A DNA stretch of 64,000 bases from an archaeon (GCA_902812495.1 CADDZR010000003.1:24483-88482); one strand, 5' to 3'. Positions 1-8,975 are shown, numbered from the stretch's first letter. A program made the numbers and translations. Notes: a model not told the origin generated them from the sequence alone.

Positions 1-1
1 A

Positions 2-565
2 CATATCTTCCTTTACGACACAATATTTAGAAGGTTCATTGCGAGCCAGATGAAGGAAGCATTGGTAGAATCCCAGGAGTATTCTGTAAAATTAGGCACC
101 TTAGAGACAAAGCTCAAAAGAATTATTAAAATAAAAGAGCATGGGTTTCTTGTGTATCTTCCTCTTCTTAAACAGGAACCTCCAATTGTTCCAGGACATT
201 ACAGAGTCGTGGAGACAAAGTCAATGTTGGTTCCTTCATCCTCTCCCTATACACAGCATGAAATAATATCGCTAATGAAAGAAAGGGGGATTGGGAGACC
301 TAGCACATACGCTAAAATTATTGATACTTTATTTGCTAGAAAATATATCAAACAGCGAGGAAAGGCAATAATAGCGACCAAACTTGGCAAGGAAGTTTAT
401 GAGTACCTTGAGTCAAATTTTGAAAAGATGATATCAGAAGCGACTACTAGAGAACTTGAAAAAAGGATGGACCTTGTAGAGAGAGGTGAAAGGAATTATC
501 AGGACGTGCTGCAATATGTTTACTCAGAAATTAATGACATCTTAAAACAGAGCACATCTTATTAA
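2..565 (+). CDS. rgy: Reverse gyrase, C-terminal end (partial)
   Basis: This is the 3' end of a gene that begins before the window; the frame is open from base 2. The first visible residues, LYDTIFRRFIASQM, followed by a GIGRPSTYAK block near residue 96 and a final helix-rich tail, match the C-terminal type IA topoisomerase module of reverse gyrase. That enzyme introduces positive supercoils using ATP and is found in essentially all hyperthermophiles. The helicase half and the catalytic tyrosine lie outside the window, so ordinary topoisomerase I is not strictly excluded, but the RRFIASQM-type block is typical of reverse gyrase. The internal ATG at 50 is not a real start. Confidence 0.85.
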   Translation, partial: HIFLYDTIFRRFIASQMKEALVESQEYSVKLGTLETKLKRIIKIKEHGFLVYLPLLKQEPPIVPGHYRVVETKSMLVPSSSPYTQHEIISLMKERGIGRPSTYAKIIDTLFARKYIKQRGKAIIATKLGKEVYEYLESNFEKMISEATTRELEKRMDLVERGERNYQDVLQYVYSEINDILKQSTSY

Positions 566-641
566 CCTACAAAAAAGAACAATCCTGTTCTCTCTCTTAA
601 TGGAAGAGGCGATTAGCAAAACAAACAGCATGCTTCTGTAG

Positions 642-717
642 TGGGGTCGGCCGGATTTGAACCGGCGATCTCGAGCGCCCAAGGCTCGAAGCCTAGACCA
701 GACTAGCCGACGACCCC
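642..717 (-). tRNA. tRNA-Pro (anticodon UGG)
   Basis: Read on the minus strand, a 7-bp acceptor GGGGTCG/CGACCCC, a D arm with G-U pairs, the anticodon stem CGAGC/GCTCG and the T arm GCCGG/CCGGC fold into a complete cloverleaf. The anticodon loop CTTGGGC gives UGG. There is no intron, and the 3' CCA is not encoded. A TATA-like GATAAAAAC lies about 30 nt upstream on the minus strand. Confidence 0.93.
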
Positions 718-740
718 CGTCATGCTCATGCCCACACTCG

Positions 741-1388
741 TTATTGGTTTTTATCAAAACACTTCGGAAAAGAAGGTTTGTTGAGTAGGCGTACGGTTTC
801 CTGTTTAATCCAGAATCTCCATTTTAGGTTTTTTCCCCTTCTTATACCTATCCTCTGACCTGACTGTACCTCAAAATCATTCAAGACCCTTTCAGTTACA
901 AATAGTTCATCGGAATTTATTAAATCTAGGCCGTTTAGTCTCTTGTCTATCATAAATGCCTTTGTTATTTTTCCTGGCCCGTTTGTAAGGTTTGACAAAT
1001 CATTTGTCTTCCTGTTTTTCATCATTATCTCAACACCATGGACAGGTTTTAGCGACCTTATCAGAACAGCACCTGGAACCCCGGCTGGCTCTGTGGTGAT
1101 GTTAAGGCAGTAATGGAAGCCGTATGTGAAGTATACATATGCATGCCCAGGCTCGCAGAACATAACACTATTCCTCTTTGTTATGCCCCTATAAGCATGG
1201 CTTGCTGGGTCATCTGACCCCCTGTATGCTTCGTCCTCAACTATTATACCTGAAACATAATCTTTCCCTATTTTTCTTACTAGCATGCATCCCAGAAGAT
1301 CTACAGCTACCTCGGGTGTGTATCTCTCAAAGAAATCCCTATCGGGTCTTTTTAACCTCTTAAGGTCTATCTGCATCATTTGAACCAT
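741..1388 (-). CDS. 3-methyladenine / alkyladenine DNA glycosylase (AAG/MPG family)
   Basis: This monofunctional glycosylase removes alkylated or deaminated purines (3-methyladenine, hypoxanthine) to start base excision repair. The 215-residue length fits the family. Visible family features are the catalytic-Glu block EDEAYRG near residue 51, the CEPGHAYVYFTYGFHYCLN block carrying the active-site Asn, and the NGPGKITKA segment. A TATA element (rc TATTTAAAATA, about 1402-1412) lies close enough that the start may be ATG at 1379 or 1376 rather than 1388. The gene is transcribed divergently from the aIF1A gene, and its 3' end lies next to tRNA-Pro. Confidence 0.9.
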   Translation of the reverse strand: MVQMMQIDLKRLKRPDRDFFERYTPEVAVDLLGCMLVRKIGKDYVSGIIVEDEAYRGSDDPASHAYRGITKRNSVMFCEPGHAYVYFTYGFHYCLNITTEPAGVPGAVLIRSLKPVHGVEIMMKNRKTNDLSNLTNGPGKITKAFMIDKRLNGLDLINSDELFVTERVLNDFEVQSGQRIGIRRGKNLKWRFWIKQETVRLLNKPSFPKCFDKNQ

Positions 1389-1471
1389 TCTTCAGGGTAT
1401 ATTTTAAATAGAGGTCGAACCCTGATAAGTTAGTGATTGTTTGCTGACAGAGGAACATAGAGGTGTTAAGT

Positions 1472-1780
1472 TTGGGTAAGAGAAAAGTTCTGAGCGAGTC
1501 AAACCTGAAGGAGTTAGTGCTTCCTGAACAGGGTGAGTTACTGGGAAGAGTGACCAAGATAGCAAGTGGGGACCATGTCTTGGTTAAGTGCACTGACGGC
1601 AAGGTGAGACTCTGCAGGATAAGGGGAAAAATGAAAAGAAGGGTCTGGATAAGGGAGAATGATGTCGTGCTTGTCGCACCATGGGACTTCGACGACAGCA
1701 GGGCAGATGTAGTTTGGAGGTACATCAAAGCGCATGAAGAATGGCTGATCCAGAACAATTACCTGCCTCAAAACTTCTGA
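1472..1780 (+). CDS. eif1A: Translation initiation factor 1A (aIF1A)
   Basis: This S1-like OB-fold factor binds the small ribosomal subunit A site and helps start-codon selection. The protein is about 102 residues, the normal size for aIF1A. The OB fold is visible from ELLGRVTKIASGDHVLVKCTDGK to the basic loop RIRGKMKRRVWIRENDVVLV and the DVVWRY helix. I favour the TTG at 1472: a GAGGTG Shine-Dalgarno sits at 1460-1465 with a 6-nt spacer, and the alternative GTG at 1463 would lie inside that site. The 3' end overlaps the convergent MFS gene by 13 bp. Confidence 0.92.
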   Translation: MGKRKVLSESNLKELVLPEQGELLGRVTKIASGDHVLVKCTDGKVRLCRIRGKMKRRVWIRENDVVLVAPWDFDDSRADVVWRYIKAHEEWLIQNNYLPQNF

Positions 1781-2937
1781 TTTCTGAAATAAACGTAAAA
1801 GATAGATATCCCAGCAAAGTAAAAGACAGACGCAAGGAGCCAAAGCGTATCAAAGCTAACTAAACCCAGGAGAATAGAGGCTAATATTGTGGAAGCGCTG
1901 TTAGGTATTCTCCATATTATCGCGACTAAGGCACTTATAAAGCCTCTGCTCTCGGGACTAGCCAAACTCATCACTATCGTGTCCATGAGCGGGTTACTCA
2001 TATTCATCAACATTGTTCTAACGATGTATACCAAGCTCGCGACATAGGGGTCTGAGATAAACGCAAGCGAGGCCATGAAGGTGAGCGAAGAAGCCATTGT
2101 GGCCGTTGCCGCATTAACTATTCCCACCTTCTTTGCAAGAAAAGGGCTTAAACTAGCAGCAAAGCCTATTGTAATTCCACCAGCCGCAAGAACTGGCCCG
2201 CTGAAACTGTCTTGTAGTCCAAACTTTACTAGGAGCCACGTGGGTACAAAAGGAATTATTAGCCCAGCACCGAAGGCTATCAAACTGTTGGAAATTACAA
2301 GTTTTAGGACTAGGCCAGATATTCTAGTTGCGCCTTTTTCTTGATTATAGCCCAATTCTTTGTAACCTCTTAGCACAAGAACAGTTGCCACGGTTGATAC
2401 TGCACATGCTAGAACTAATGCAAGGAGGCTTAGGTAGTGGATTCTCTCCACCGAAGAATTCAACACTGCCTCAAGATATGGAAATACAAATGGCAATGCC
2501 GAGCCAACAGAGTTAGCAACATTCGAGACTACGAAAGTCAAAGAAAAGGCTTGAGCTCTGTCAGCAAGGTCCGTCCTGTCAGCAACTATTGCATTCCAAG
2601 TTGAAACCACAGCGGCTCCTGCAACACCAAAGAGCACTGCAGCAGCAAGGTATTGATACAGTTGCCTAGCAAAGAAGAAAATTATTCCAGCTAATACAGC
2701 AAGAGAATTCCCCGCAATAAGTATTGTTCTCCTTCCTTTCTTGTCAGACAAGATACCAAGCGGTACCGCCGCGGTTATTGATGTGAGTCCCTCTATTCCA
2801 AGAAGCAGCCCAACACCCGAAACAGGAAAACCCCTGGATGGCAGGTATCCAGCTACAAATATGATTAGGTAAGAGCTGAGAAGGCTATTAGGTGCCATAA
2901 GATATGTTAAGAGTTTTACGTCTCTTGGTACGGGCAA
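1768..2937 (-). CDS. MFS-family membrane transporter
   Basis: This is a 389-residue, very hydrophobic protein with about 12 predicted membrane spans. The loop between spans 2 and 3 carries the major-facilitator motif GILSDKKGRR (about residues 61-70). The substrate cannot be told; the protein resembles drug/metabolite exporters. The start is TTG at 2937, and a TATA-like ATTTATAAA at 2960-2968 sits about 26 nt away, which suggests a leaderless transcript. Its tail overlaps the convergent aIF1A gene. No catabolic neighbours hint at a substrate. Confidence 0.8.
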   Translation of the reverse strand: MPVPRDVKLLTYLMAPNSLLSSYLIIFVAGYLPSRGFPVSGVGLLLGIEGLTSITAAVPLGILSDKKGRRTILIAGNSLAVLAGIIFFFARQLYQYLAAAVLFGVAGAAVVSTWNAIVADRTDLADRAQAFSLTFVVSNVANSVGSALPFVFPYLEAVLNSSVERIHYLSLLALVLACAVSTVATVLVLRGYKELGYNQEKGATRISGLVLKLVISNSLIAFGAGLIIPFVPTWLLVKFGLQDSFSGPVLAAGGITIGFAASLSPFLAKKVGIVNAATATMASSLTFMASLAFISDPYVASLVYIVRTMLMNMSNPLMDTIVMSLASPESRGFISALVAIIWRIPNSASTILASILLGLVSFDTLWLLASVFYFAGISIFYVYFRNQKF

Positions 2938-3125
2938 CTTTCTGGCTCAGATTCTACCATTTATAAACACATTTTAGAAAAAACTCTATTGACCTTTTAA
3001 AATGCTATTTTACTATGTGTTTTGGTTTGCAGCAGTTCTTTCCCCTTAGCTAGGAACCTATATTCCAAAAGTCTAAACAATGACCTGGGGAAAAATTCTT
3101 ATATGAATTATAGGAGGGCTGCTCC

Positions 3126-3701
3126 ATGTCTATAGTTCTTTTCGAGCCAAGGGAGGTCAAGAAGATAAGGTCCCAGCTAGGCCTGACTCAAAATCAGTTA
3201 GCGAAAGAAGCAGGTGTAAGCCAGTCCCTGATAGCCAAGATAGAGGCTGGAAACATAGACCCGTCGTTCAGTACGATGGTCTCGATAACGAGGGCTTTGA
3301 GGACCAGGATGAATCTAAGAAGCAAGAAGGTAAGAGAAGTAATGTCAAGCCCTGTTGTATCTGTTCAGCCATACACAACATTGAAAAAATGCGTGGAGAT
3401 TATGAAAGTAGAGGGAATATCTCAGCTTCCGGTCCTTTCAAACGGAAGGTCTGTTGGTTCAATAACAGAAACACAGGTTCTTTCGTTGATTGGTTCATCT
3501 CAGAACCCAGAGATACTTCTCGAAAGACCTGTTTCAGCTTGTATGCAAGGACCATTTCCCCAAGTTGGACCGGATACACCTGTAGAAGCTATAACACCTC
3601 TTCTTTCCTTCTTTCCCGCTGTTCTTGTTGTGTCCGAGGATAAGGTAGAGGGCATAGTTACAAAGATAGACATAATATCAGCTAGGATAGGTGTAGTTTA
3701 A
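3126..3701 (+). CDS. HTH (XRE-type) regulator with two CBS domains
   Basis: The 191-residue protein has an N-terminal XRE-like helix-turn-helix (about 12-45, LGLTQNQLAKEAGVSQSLIAKIEAG) followed by two CBS repeats (about 70-125 and 135-190). CBS pairs bind adenine nucleotides or SAM, so this is probably a ligand-responsive DNA-binding protein; this HTH-CBS fusion is common in archaea. Both a TATA element (CTTATATGAA, about 3097-3106) and a GGAGGG Shine-Dalgarno (3112-3117) support the ATG at 3126. The target genes are unknown. Confidence 0.85.
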   Translation: MSIVLFEPREVKKIRSQLGLTQNQLAKEAGVSQSLIAKIEAGNIDPSFSTMVSITRALRTRMNLRSKKVREVMSSPVVSVQPYTTLKKCVEIMKVEGISQLPVLSNGRSVGSITETQVLSLIGSSQNPEILLERPVSACMQGPFPQVGPDTPVEAITPLLSFFPAVLVVSEDKVEGIVTKIDIISARIGVV

Positions 3702-3833
3702 TTTTGCAAAACAATTGGCACAAATTTATCTTTAACAAAATGGAAATGCTTTGTCCTATATTGATGGCTAAATTTGAGCATTCTCTGAAAAATCTTTCAA
3801 TGGCCTTTGTTAGAACCGATTAACAGCTTGAAC

Positions 3834-5855
3834 TCAAATCCTGATCCTCTTTAATGTGAGAGAGTTTGTTACTACAGATACTGAGCTAAATGCCATCGCA
3901 AGTGCAGCAAGTATTGGATTAAGCAATCCGTAAGCAGCAACAGGAATTAGGGTAGCATTGTATGCGAATGCCCAGAAAAGATTTTGTTTTATTTTGCTCA
4001 TCGTTGCTTTGCTTAGCTTTATTGCTCTTACAATATCCCTTAGATCGTCCTTAATCAATACAATGCCAGCAGTCTCAATAGCGACATCTGTTCCACTACC
4101 AATTGCAATTCCCAAGTCCGATTCTGCCAAGGCTGGTGCATCGTTTATCCCATCTCCTACCATTGCTACTATCTCACCTCTTTCCTTTAGCTTCCTGATT
4201 ACCTCTGCTTTTTGGTTAGGTAGAACTTCCGCAATGACCTCATCTATTTGAAGCTTTGAAGCGACTGCTCTTGCTGTTCTCTCGTTATCACCAGTAAGCA
4301 TTATTACCTTTAAACCCATACTCTTCAATTCTTTGATTGCATCTTCTGCCTCTTGTTTCAGGGTATCAGCTACTCCTATGACACCTGCCAATACACCTTC
4401 TATGGCAACAAGGATTGCTGTCTTACCATCATTTTCTAATGCTGAAAGAACTCTTTCAGCAATGTTTGTTTCTATACCAAAAGCTTCAAGGAGTTTCCTG
4501 TTGCCAGCTACCACTACCATGCTGTCAACATGTGCCTTTACACCCATGCCTGGCAGTGTCTCAAAATCCTTTGAGCTTGGAATCTCTATTTTTGTTTCTT
4601 CAGCCTTCCTTACAATTGCCTGGCCTATAGGATGCTCTGAGTTTCTTTCTACACTTGCAGCATATCCTATGATTTCCTCTTTGCTGAATTTGTTTAGTGC
4701 AATTACATCTGTAACAGATGGAACTCCTCTTGTAAGTGTGCCTGTTTTATCAAGTACAACAGTAGTAATTTTATGAGCTCTTTCAAGGTTCTCTCCTCCT
4801 TTTATCAGCATTCCTTTTTCTGCCCCTTTTCCCACACCTACAACCACAGCAGCAGGCGTCGCTAAACCCAACGCACATGGGCATGCTACTATTAGAACTG
4901 CTATCAAGGCAGTAAAGCCATATACAAAGGGTTTCCCAACCGCTATCCAAAATATTAGTGAGAAAACAGCAATAGCTACAACTGTCGGTACAAAATAAGA
5001 AGAGACCTTGTCTGCAAGTCTTTCGACAGGTGCCTGAGCTGCTTGAGCTTCTTCAACTAGTTTTACTATTTGTGAAAGTGTTGTGTCGGCTCCAACCTTT
5101 GTTGCTTTTATTGTGAGTACACCTGTTTTGTTTATGGTTGCTCCAATTACCTCATCATCCTTTTGTTTCTCTACAGGCATGCTTTCTCCTGTTATCATTT
5201 TTTCGTCTACGTAGCTATGTCCATCTAGCACAATACCATCTGTAGGTATCTTCTCTCCTGGTCTAACAATTATTATATCACCCACAATTACTTTCTCTAC
5301 TGGAACCTCGATTTCTTTCCCATCTCTAAGTACTCTTGCTGTTGCAGGTTGCAGGTCAAGTAGTTTCCTTACAGCATCTGATGCTCTTCTTTTTACAGCA
5401 TGTTCAAGTACTTTACCAAAAAGTATCAGGGCTATTATAAGAGAAGAAGCCTCAAAGTATGTTCCATCTGGTAATAATCCTGGAGCAAAAGTAACAACAG
5501 AACTGTAAGACCAGGCTGCTGTTGTGCCTATAGCTATCAATGTGTCCATGTTTGCAATTTTTTCTTTTATTGCATGGTAAGCGCCCTTGTAGAATCTCCA
5601 TCCAGCTATAAACTGAACAGGAGTTGAGAGAGAAAAAAGTACATAGTTAGTGGGAATTGGTAGAGTAAAAACATTAAACCAGGTTAGTATTAGCGTTGGT
5701 ATGCCTAGAGCAAAACTAAGGAATGTCACTTTCTTCAAACTTTTAAATTCTCTCTCCGGATAAAGAAATGTGTTCAAGCATGTTTCACTGCAAAAGTAAT
5801 ATTCCCTACCCCTTACTTTAGCCCGAAGTGAATTTTTCCCTTCTTCTACAAACAT
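3834..5855 (-). CDS. copA: Copper-transporting P1B-type ATPase with N-terminal YHS/TRASH domain
   Basis: This ATPase pumps Cu(I) out of the cell. It has the TGES actuator loop (near residue 222), the CPC metal site in a membrane helix (near 325), DKTGTLT phosphorylation motif (near 369), SEHP and GDGIND (near 568), and a C-terminal YN...AFSS segment typical of Cu(I) pumps. Instead of an HMA domain, the N terminus is a YHS/TRASH metal site (FCSETC, residues 21-26). Codons for AKDPVCG, the natural start of that domain, lie in frame directly upstream of ATG 5855 (to about 5876), but no ATG/GTG/TTG precedes them before a TGA at 5886-5888. The true start may be ATA at 5879, or GTG at 5889 with a one-base frame error in an A4 run (5871-5874). 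The gene is downstream of the TRASH regulator. Confidence 0.92.
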   Translation of the reverse strand: MFVEEGKNSLRAKVRGREYYFCSETCLNTFLYPEREFKSLKKVTFLSFALGIPTLILTWFNVFTLPIPTNYVLFSLSTPVQFIAGWRFYKGAYHAIKEKIANMDTLIAIGTTAAWSYSSVVTFAPGLLPDGTYFEASSLIIALILFGKVLEHAVKRRASDAVRKLLDLQPATARVLRDGKEIEVPVEKVIVGDIIIVRPGEKIPTDGIVLDGHSYVDEKMITGESMPVEKQKDDEVIGATINKTGVLTIKATKVGADTTLSQIVKLVEEAQAAQAPVERLADKVSSYFVPTVVAIAVFSLIFWIAVGKPFVYGFTALIAVLIVACPCALGLATPAAVVVGVGKGAEKGMLIKGGENLERAHKITTVVLDKTGTLTRGVPSVTDVIALNKFSKEEIIGYAASVERNSEHPIGQAIVRKAEETKIEIPSSKDFETLPGMGVKAHVDSMVVVAGNRKLLEAFGIETNIAERVLSALENDGKTAILVAIEGVLAGVIGVADTLKQEAEDAIKELKSMGLKVIMLTGDNERTARAVASKLQIDEVIAEVLPNQKAEVIRKLKERGEIVAMVGDGINDAPALAESDLGIAIGSGTDVAIETAGIVLIKDDLRDIVRAIKLSKATMSKIKQNLFWAFAYNATLIPVAAYGLLNPILAALAMAFSSVSVVTNSLTLKRIRI

Positions 5856-5930
5856 CCCACAAACAGGGTCTTTTGCTATCTCCTTTCACCTTTGAATAAT
5901 GAGAGAACTCGTTTATTTAACCAATATCCT

Positions 5931-6566
5931 TTACATTTGTAAAGCTTTTTTCTGCAAGAAACCTAGTTTCTCAAGCCTTGCTTTATTTTTCTCTATATAA
6001 GAGCTCCTGCACGTCCTGCAACAAAATAAGTATTTCAAAGCACCAACCTTTATACTGTATGGCTTTTCTGAAGTTATCTTCCCACCACAAAAGTCACACT
6101 CTGCATCAATCAGCAGGTTACTTCCCACGTTGAAAGGCTGTTCATCCTTTACAGTCTTGAGTACTAATATATTACCAATTATTTCAAGACCAGATTTTGC
6201 TATTTTGCTGGAAATAAAAATGTCTAACTCACTCATACTCTTGAATGAGACCTTTAGTAAAACATTCCTTTCTGCAGTTAGGTAGATACCGCAAACCTCT
6301 TTCATCTTTTTAAGCTTCTTTAACCAGCTGTCAAAGATAACCTGAGGTATCTTCAAACTGATTAAAGCTACCACACCTTGTTCAAGTTTCTCTGTGTTAA
6401 ATAGTGGGACAAATCTCTGTATTAAACCAACCTTAATAAGTTTTGAGAGATGATTTGAGACAGTAGGTGTTGTTAAGTTTGTTAGGCTTGCAATCTTCCT
6501 GAGAGAAGCCCTTCCATCTTCTGATAGAATGTTTAGTATTTTTAAGTCAGTATTGTCAAGTTTCAA
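5931..6566 (-). CDS. Lrp/AsnC-type transcriptional regulator with C-terminal TRASH metal-binding domain (CopT-like)
   Basis: The 211-residue protein has an N-terminal winged HTH of Lrp type (residues 5-50), an Lrp-like middle domain, and a C-terminal TRASH knuckle with Cys157, Cys160, Cys182/183 and Cys186. The arrangement matches the archaeal copper regulators CopT/CopR, which control a Cu ATPase and a small metallochaperone. Here it sits directly upstream of copA (52-nt gap) and divergent from a 47-residue YHS protein, with an inverted repeat between them. The start is TTG at 6566 (KLDNTDLKIL follows), about 26 nt from an A/T-rich TATA candidate, so leaderless. Confidence 0.88.
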   Translation of the reverse strand: MKLDNTDLKILNILSEDGRASLRKIASLTNLTTPTVSNHLSKLIKVGLIQRFVPLFNTEKLEQGVVALISLKIPQVIFDSWLKKLKKMKEVCGIYLTAERNVLLKVSFKSMSELDIFISSKIAKSGLEIIGNILVLKTVKDEQPFNVGSNLLIDAECDFCGGKITSEKPYSIKVGALKYLFCCRTCRSSYIEKNKARLEKLGFLQKKALQM

Positions 6567-6579
6567 TATTTTTTTTGGA

Positions 6580-6615
6580 TGTATTCACATTAAAAAATTT
6601 ACGAATGTAAATACA
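6580..6615. promoter_or_regulatory. Inverted-repeat operator between the cop genes
   Basis: TGTATTCACATT (6580-6591) is the reverse complement of AATGTAAATACA (6604-6615) with one mismatch, separated by 12 nt. A third half-site GTAAATACA recurs at 6631-6639, 24 bp after the copy at 6607-6615. The repeats flank the A/T-rich TATA candidate of the regulator gene and border the TATA box (CTTATAAAT, 6620-6628) of the divergent YHS gene. This is a good candidate binding site for the adjacent TRASH regulator. Confidence 0.65.
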
Positions 6616-6619
6616 CAGT

Positions 6620-6628
6620 CTTATAAAT
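6620..6628 (+). promoter_or_regulatory. TATA box of the small YHS gene
   Basis: CTTATAAAT is centred about 27 nt upstream of the ATG at 6651. There is no Shine-Dalgarno, as expected for a leaderless archaeal transcript. Confidence 0.6.
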
Positions 6629-6650
6629 CAGTAAATACATCCTGTCAATT

Positions 6651-6794
6651 ATGGCCAAAGACCCAGTTTGTGGAATGAATGTTGATGAGAAAAAGACAAA
6701 CTTAAAGGCAGAGTTTGAAGGAAAGACATATTACTTCTGTTCGGCTTCATGCAAGAAAAGCTTTGAAGCAAATCCCAAAAAGTATGTAAAGTAA
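6651..6794 (+). CDS. Small YHS/TRASH-domain protein, probable copper-binding chaperone
   Basis: This 47-residue protein starts [11 protein letters not shown] and carries the YHS signature: Cys7 and then YYFCSASC, giving three cysteines in TRASH spacing. It is almost the same module as the N terminus of the neighbouring CopA. In Sulfolobus the copT-copM-copA locus encodes a small TRASH protein thought to deliver Cu; by position and fold this is the equivalent, though here it is transcribed divergently. Translation starts at ATG 6651 and ends with TAA at 6792-6794. Confidence 0.8.
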   Translation: MAKDPVCGMNVDEKKTNLKAEFEGKTYYFCSASCKKSFEANPKKYVK

Positions 6795-7012
6795 AGAATA
6801 AGATCTACTCAACCTTTTGTACAATATCTGTTAGTTGTTCAATATCAAGTAACGGAAGACTCTTTGTCAATCGCGTTGCAATCCAAAAAGTTTGAGACGC
6901 TAGGCTTTTCTTCCTTTATAAATTCCAGCAGATGAAACCATACCTTTTAGAAGTGGGAGGATGTCATACATTCATTAAAACAGAATTTCACCGCCTTAGC
7001 TAGGACTGGTTT

Positions 7013-7145
7013 TGGTGGGGACGGTGGGACTTGAACCCACGGTCTACAGGTCTCTTGCGCTCCAATGTTCAATCATCCACTTCTGTGTCATCATCTTTTC
7101 TTTGACACTGGAGCCTGTCGCCCTGCCTTGCTAGGCTACGTCCCC
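7013..7145 (-). tRNA. tRNA-Trp (anticodon CCA) with a 56-nt intron; CCA encoded
   Basis: On the minus strand the acceptor GGGGACG/CGTCCCC, the D arm, the anticodon stem ACAGG/CCTGT and the T arm GTGGG/CCCAC form a full tRNA. The loop is CTCCAG|A, giving anticodon CCA, with a 56-nt intron (7052-7107) at the canonical 37/38 site. The 3' CCA is encoded (7013-7015), unlike the other tRNAs here. The intron contains ATGATGA, a box-C-like motif, and a segment CATTGGAGC that can pair with the exon/intron sequence GCTCCAGTG. No CUGA D box is visible. Confidence 0.92.
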
Positions 7146-7525
7146 CTCTTTTCACATCTTAGCCGATTCTTATTTCTCTTTCTTAAGATTAGTGGATTAC
7201 CAAAGTAAATCTTTCTTCCTGCTATAAGCACATCAAACTATAGAAGGAATTGTTTGCTTTAGTTCCGTCGTGCAAGAGTTAAAGCACATGCAGATTTGAG
7301 ACAGAGAAATCTTGCATCCTAAAATTTTAGGATGCGGAGTTAAGAAGTTTACACCAAACCATCGCTAGGCAAACAAGCTTTTTTGCAAAGGGAAAAGTGA
7401 GGTTGATTCATTTCAAAGCCAATGGAGGTTAAATTTCTCCTAAACAAGGTCTATGATCATTATAGGTTTTCATTCTTAAAAGCAGGCTGTCTATATTTTT
7501 AAGCTACGTAAATGGAAGACTTTCT
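7146..7525. other. Intergenic stretch without a recognisable gene; perfect 22-bp palindrome at 7314-7335
   Basis: No convincing coding sequence is seen here. The only clear structure is a perfect palindrome with arms GCATCCTAAAA / TTTTAGGATGC at 7314-7335. The segment 7490-7500 (CTATATTTTTAAG) is probably the TATA region of the following phosphodiesterase gene. Confidence 0.4.
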
Positions 7526-8818
7526 ATGAAGTATGATTCAGAGCTCTATGCAGAGATCTCAGATGAGTTCAGCTGGTTTGACGAAGGGAATAACTTCCTA
7601 ATACCTGATTATAAAAAAAGATGTTTGAGCAACATACCTTGGTTCTTGCTTGAAACACTAACTGCTAAGAGACAAGTAAGAACCTTACCAGAAGAACTTT
7701 TCTCTGGCATAGAGAAAGAGAGGTTCGAGAAGGTAATTTTAATACTGATAGATGGCTTTGGTTTTTACCAGCTTTTAGAACATAAAGAAGGACTGTTCAA
7801 AAGAATAAGTAAGCTTGCATGTATAAATCCGATTACCACTGTATTCCCTTCGACAACTGCAGCAGCCTTAACATCATTATCAACTGGCTTAACACCTCAA
7901 GAGCATGGGCTCATAGAATGGTACATCTATTTAGAGGAAGCTAAAGAGATAATTGCAAGTCTTCTATTCTCTCCTTTGGGTAGCAGGGGTAGAGACCTGC
8001 TTGCAGATAAATTTAGCCCGAGGATTCTATTTGACGGCAGAACCTTCTATTCAGATTTAGCAAAATCTGATGTAAAGAGTTTTGTTTTTCTTGGAAGGAA
8101 TATCGCAAGGTCATCATATTCTAAAGTTGCATACAGAGGAAGCGAATTGGTTCCCTACACCTCTTCGTCAGATATGTTTGTGAATCTAAGAAGGGTCCTT
8201 GGGCAAGTAGCTGAAAAATCATACTATCAGGTGTACTGGAGCACAGTAGATACAATGGAACACACATATGGTCCCAGTTTCGAAGGGTCTAAGCTTGAAT
8301 TAGAACTCTTCATGCATTCTTTTTTTGACGGATTTATAGACAGGCTAGATAAAAAGCAAGCTAGGAACACACTTCTCATAATTACATCAGACCACGGACA
8401 GATTGACATAGAACCTGAAAAAACAATATATCTTAACAGACTCAGAAAGCTACAAGAAAAATTCAGAAAGAACCCTGACGGAAAGCTAATAGAGCCTACG
8501 GGAAGTGCAAGAGATGTCTTTTTACACGTTGAGGATGTAGATTCTACTATCGCTTACCTTCAAAAGAAATTTAATGGGAAAGCACTTGTCGTTGACACAT
8601 CTGATGCAGTGATGAAAGGGCTTTTCGGAATAGGTAAAAAGAGTGATAAATTTATGAAAAGACTTGGTCAAATACTTCTACTCCCCTATTCAAATAACAC
8701 GGTATGGTACAAGTTTGCTAACCTTGGAAAGCTAGACCTGAGAGGGCATCATGGATCTCTAACACCAAAGGAGTTAATTGTTCCTTTTATTGCGGTTGAG
8801 TTGGAGAAACTTATTTAG
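7526..8818 (+). CDS. Type I phosphodiesterase / nucleotide pyrophosphatase family protein
   Basis: The 430-residue protein belongs to the alkaline phosphatase superfamily. Metal-site and nucleophile motifs are visible in order: LILIDGFGF (Asp), FPSTTAAALTSLSTG (the Thr acting as nucleophile), VYWSTVDTMEHTYGP (Asp and His), ITSDHGQID (Asp-His) and LRGHHGSL (His). These match enzymes that hydrolyse phosphodiesters or pyrophosphates of nucleotides. The true substrate is unknown. There is no signal peptide, so it is probably cytoplasmic. It is monocistronic between tRNA-Trp and the agmatine genes. Confidence 0.82.
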   Translation: MKYDSELYAEISDEFSWFDEGNNFLIPDYKKRCLSNIPWFLLETLTAKRQVRTLPEELFSGIEKERFEKVILILIDGFGFYQLLEHKEGLFKRISKLACINPITTVFPSTTAAALTSLSTGLTPQEHGLIEWYIYLEEAKEIIASLLFSPLGSRGRDLLADKFSPRILFDGRTFYSDLAKSDVKSFVFLGRNIARSSYSKVAYRGSELVPYTSSSDMFVNLRRVLGQVAEKSYYQVYWSTVDTMEHTYGPSFEGSKLELELFMHSFFDGFIDRLDKKQARNTLLIITSDHGQIDIEPEKTIYLNRLRKLQEKFRKNPDGKLIEPTGSARDVFLHVEDVDSTIAYLQKKFNGKALVVDTSDAVMKGLFGIGKKSDKFMKRLGQILLLPYSNNTVWYKFANLGKLDLRGHHGSLTPKELIVPFIAVELEKLI

Positions 8819-8904
8819 CATCAAGTTGACAAAAGCAAAGTTTGTTGTCCTTTTTGCAAATTCTATGTTAATGATTATTATCCTCCATCTAAAGGATGAT
8901 GGTT

Positions 8905-8926
8905 GGGCTTATTAATTAGTTAGCCC
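8905..8926. terminator. Short stem-loop after the phosphodiesterase gene
   Basis: GGGCT (8905-8909) pairs with AGCCC (8922-8926) around a 12-nt A/T-rich loop, between the phosphodiesterase stop and the next gene. It may be a transcript end, but archaeal terminators are mainly T-tracts, so support is weak. Confidence 0.25.
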
Positions 8927-8975
8927 TTGTCAGCTCCATAAAAGTTTTAACGAGCTTAGAAGGGCTTACAAATAG

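Noticed and set aside
1360..1843. Overlapping antisense frames opposite aIF1A
   Set aside because: They are shadows of a well-supported gene and have no start signals or recognisable domains.
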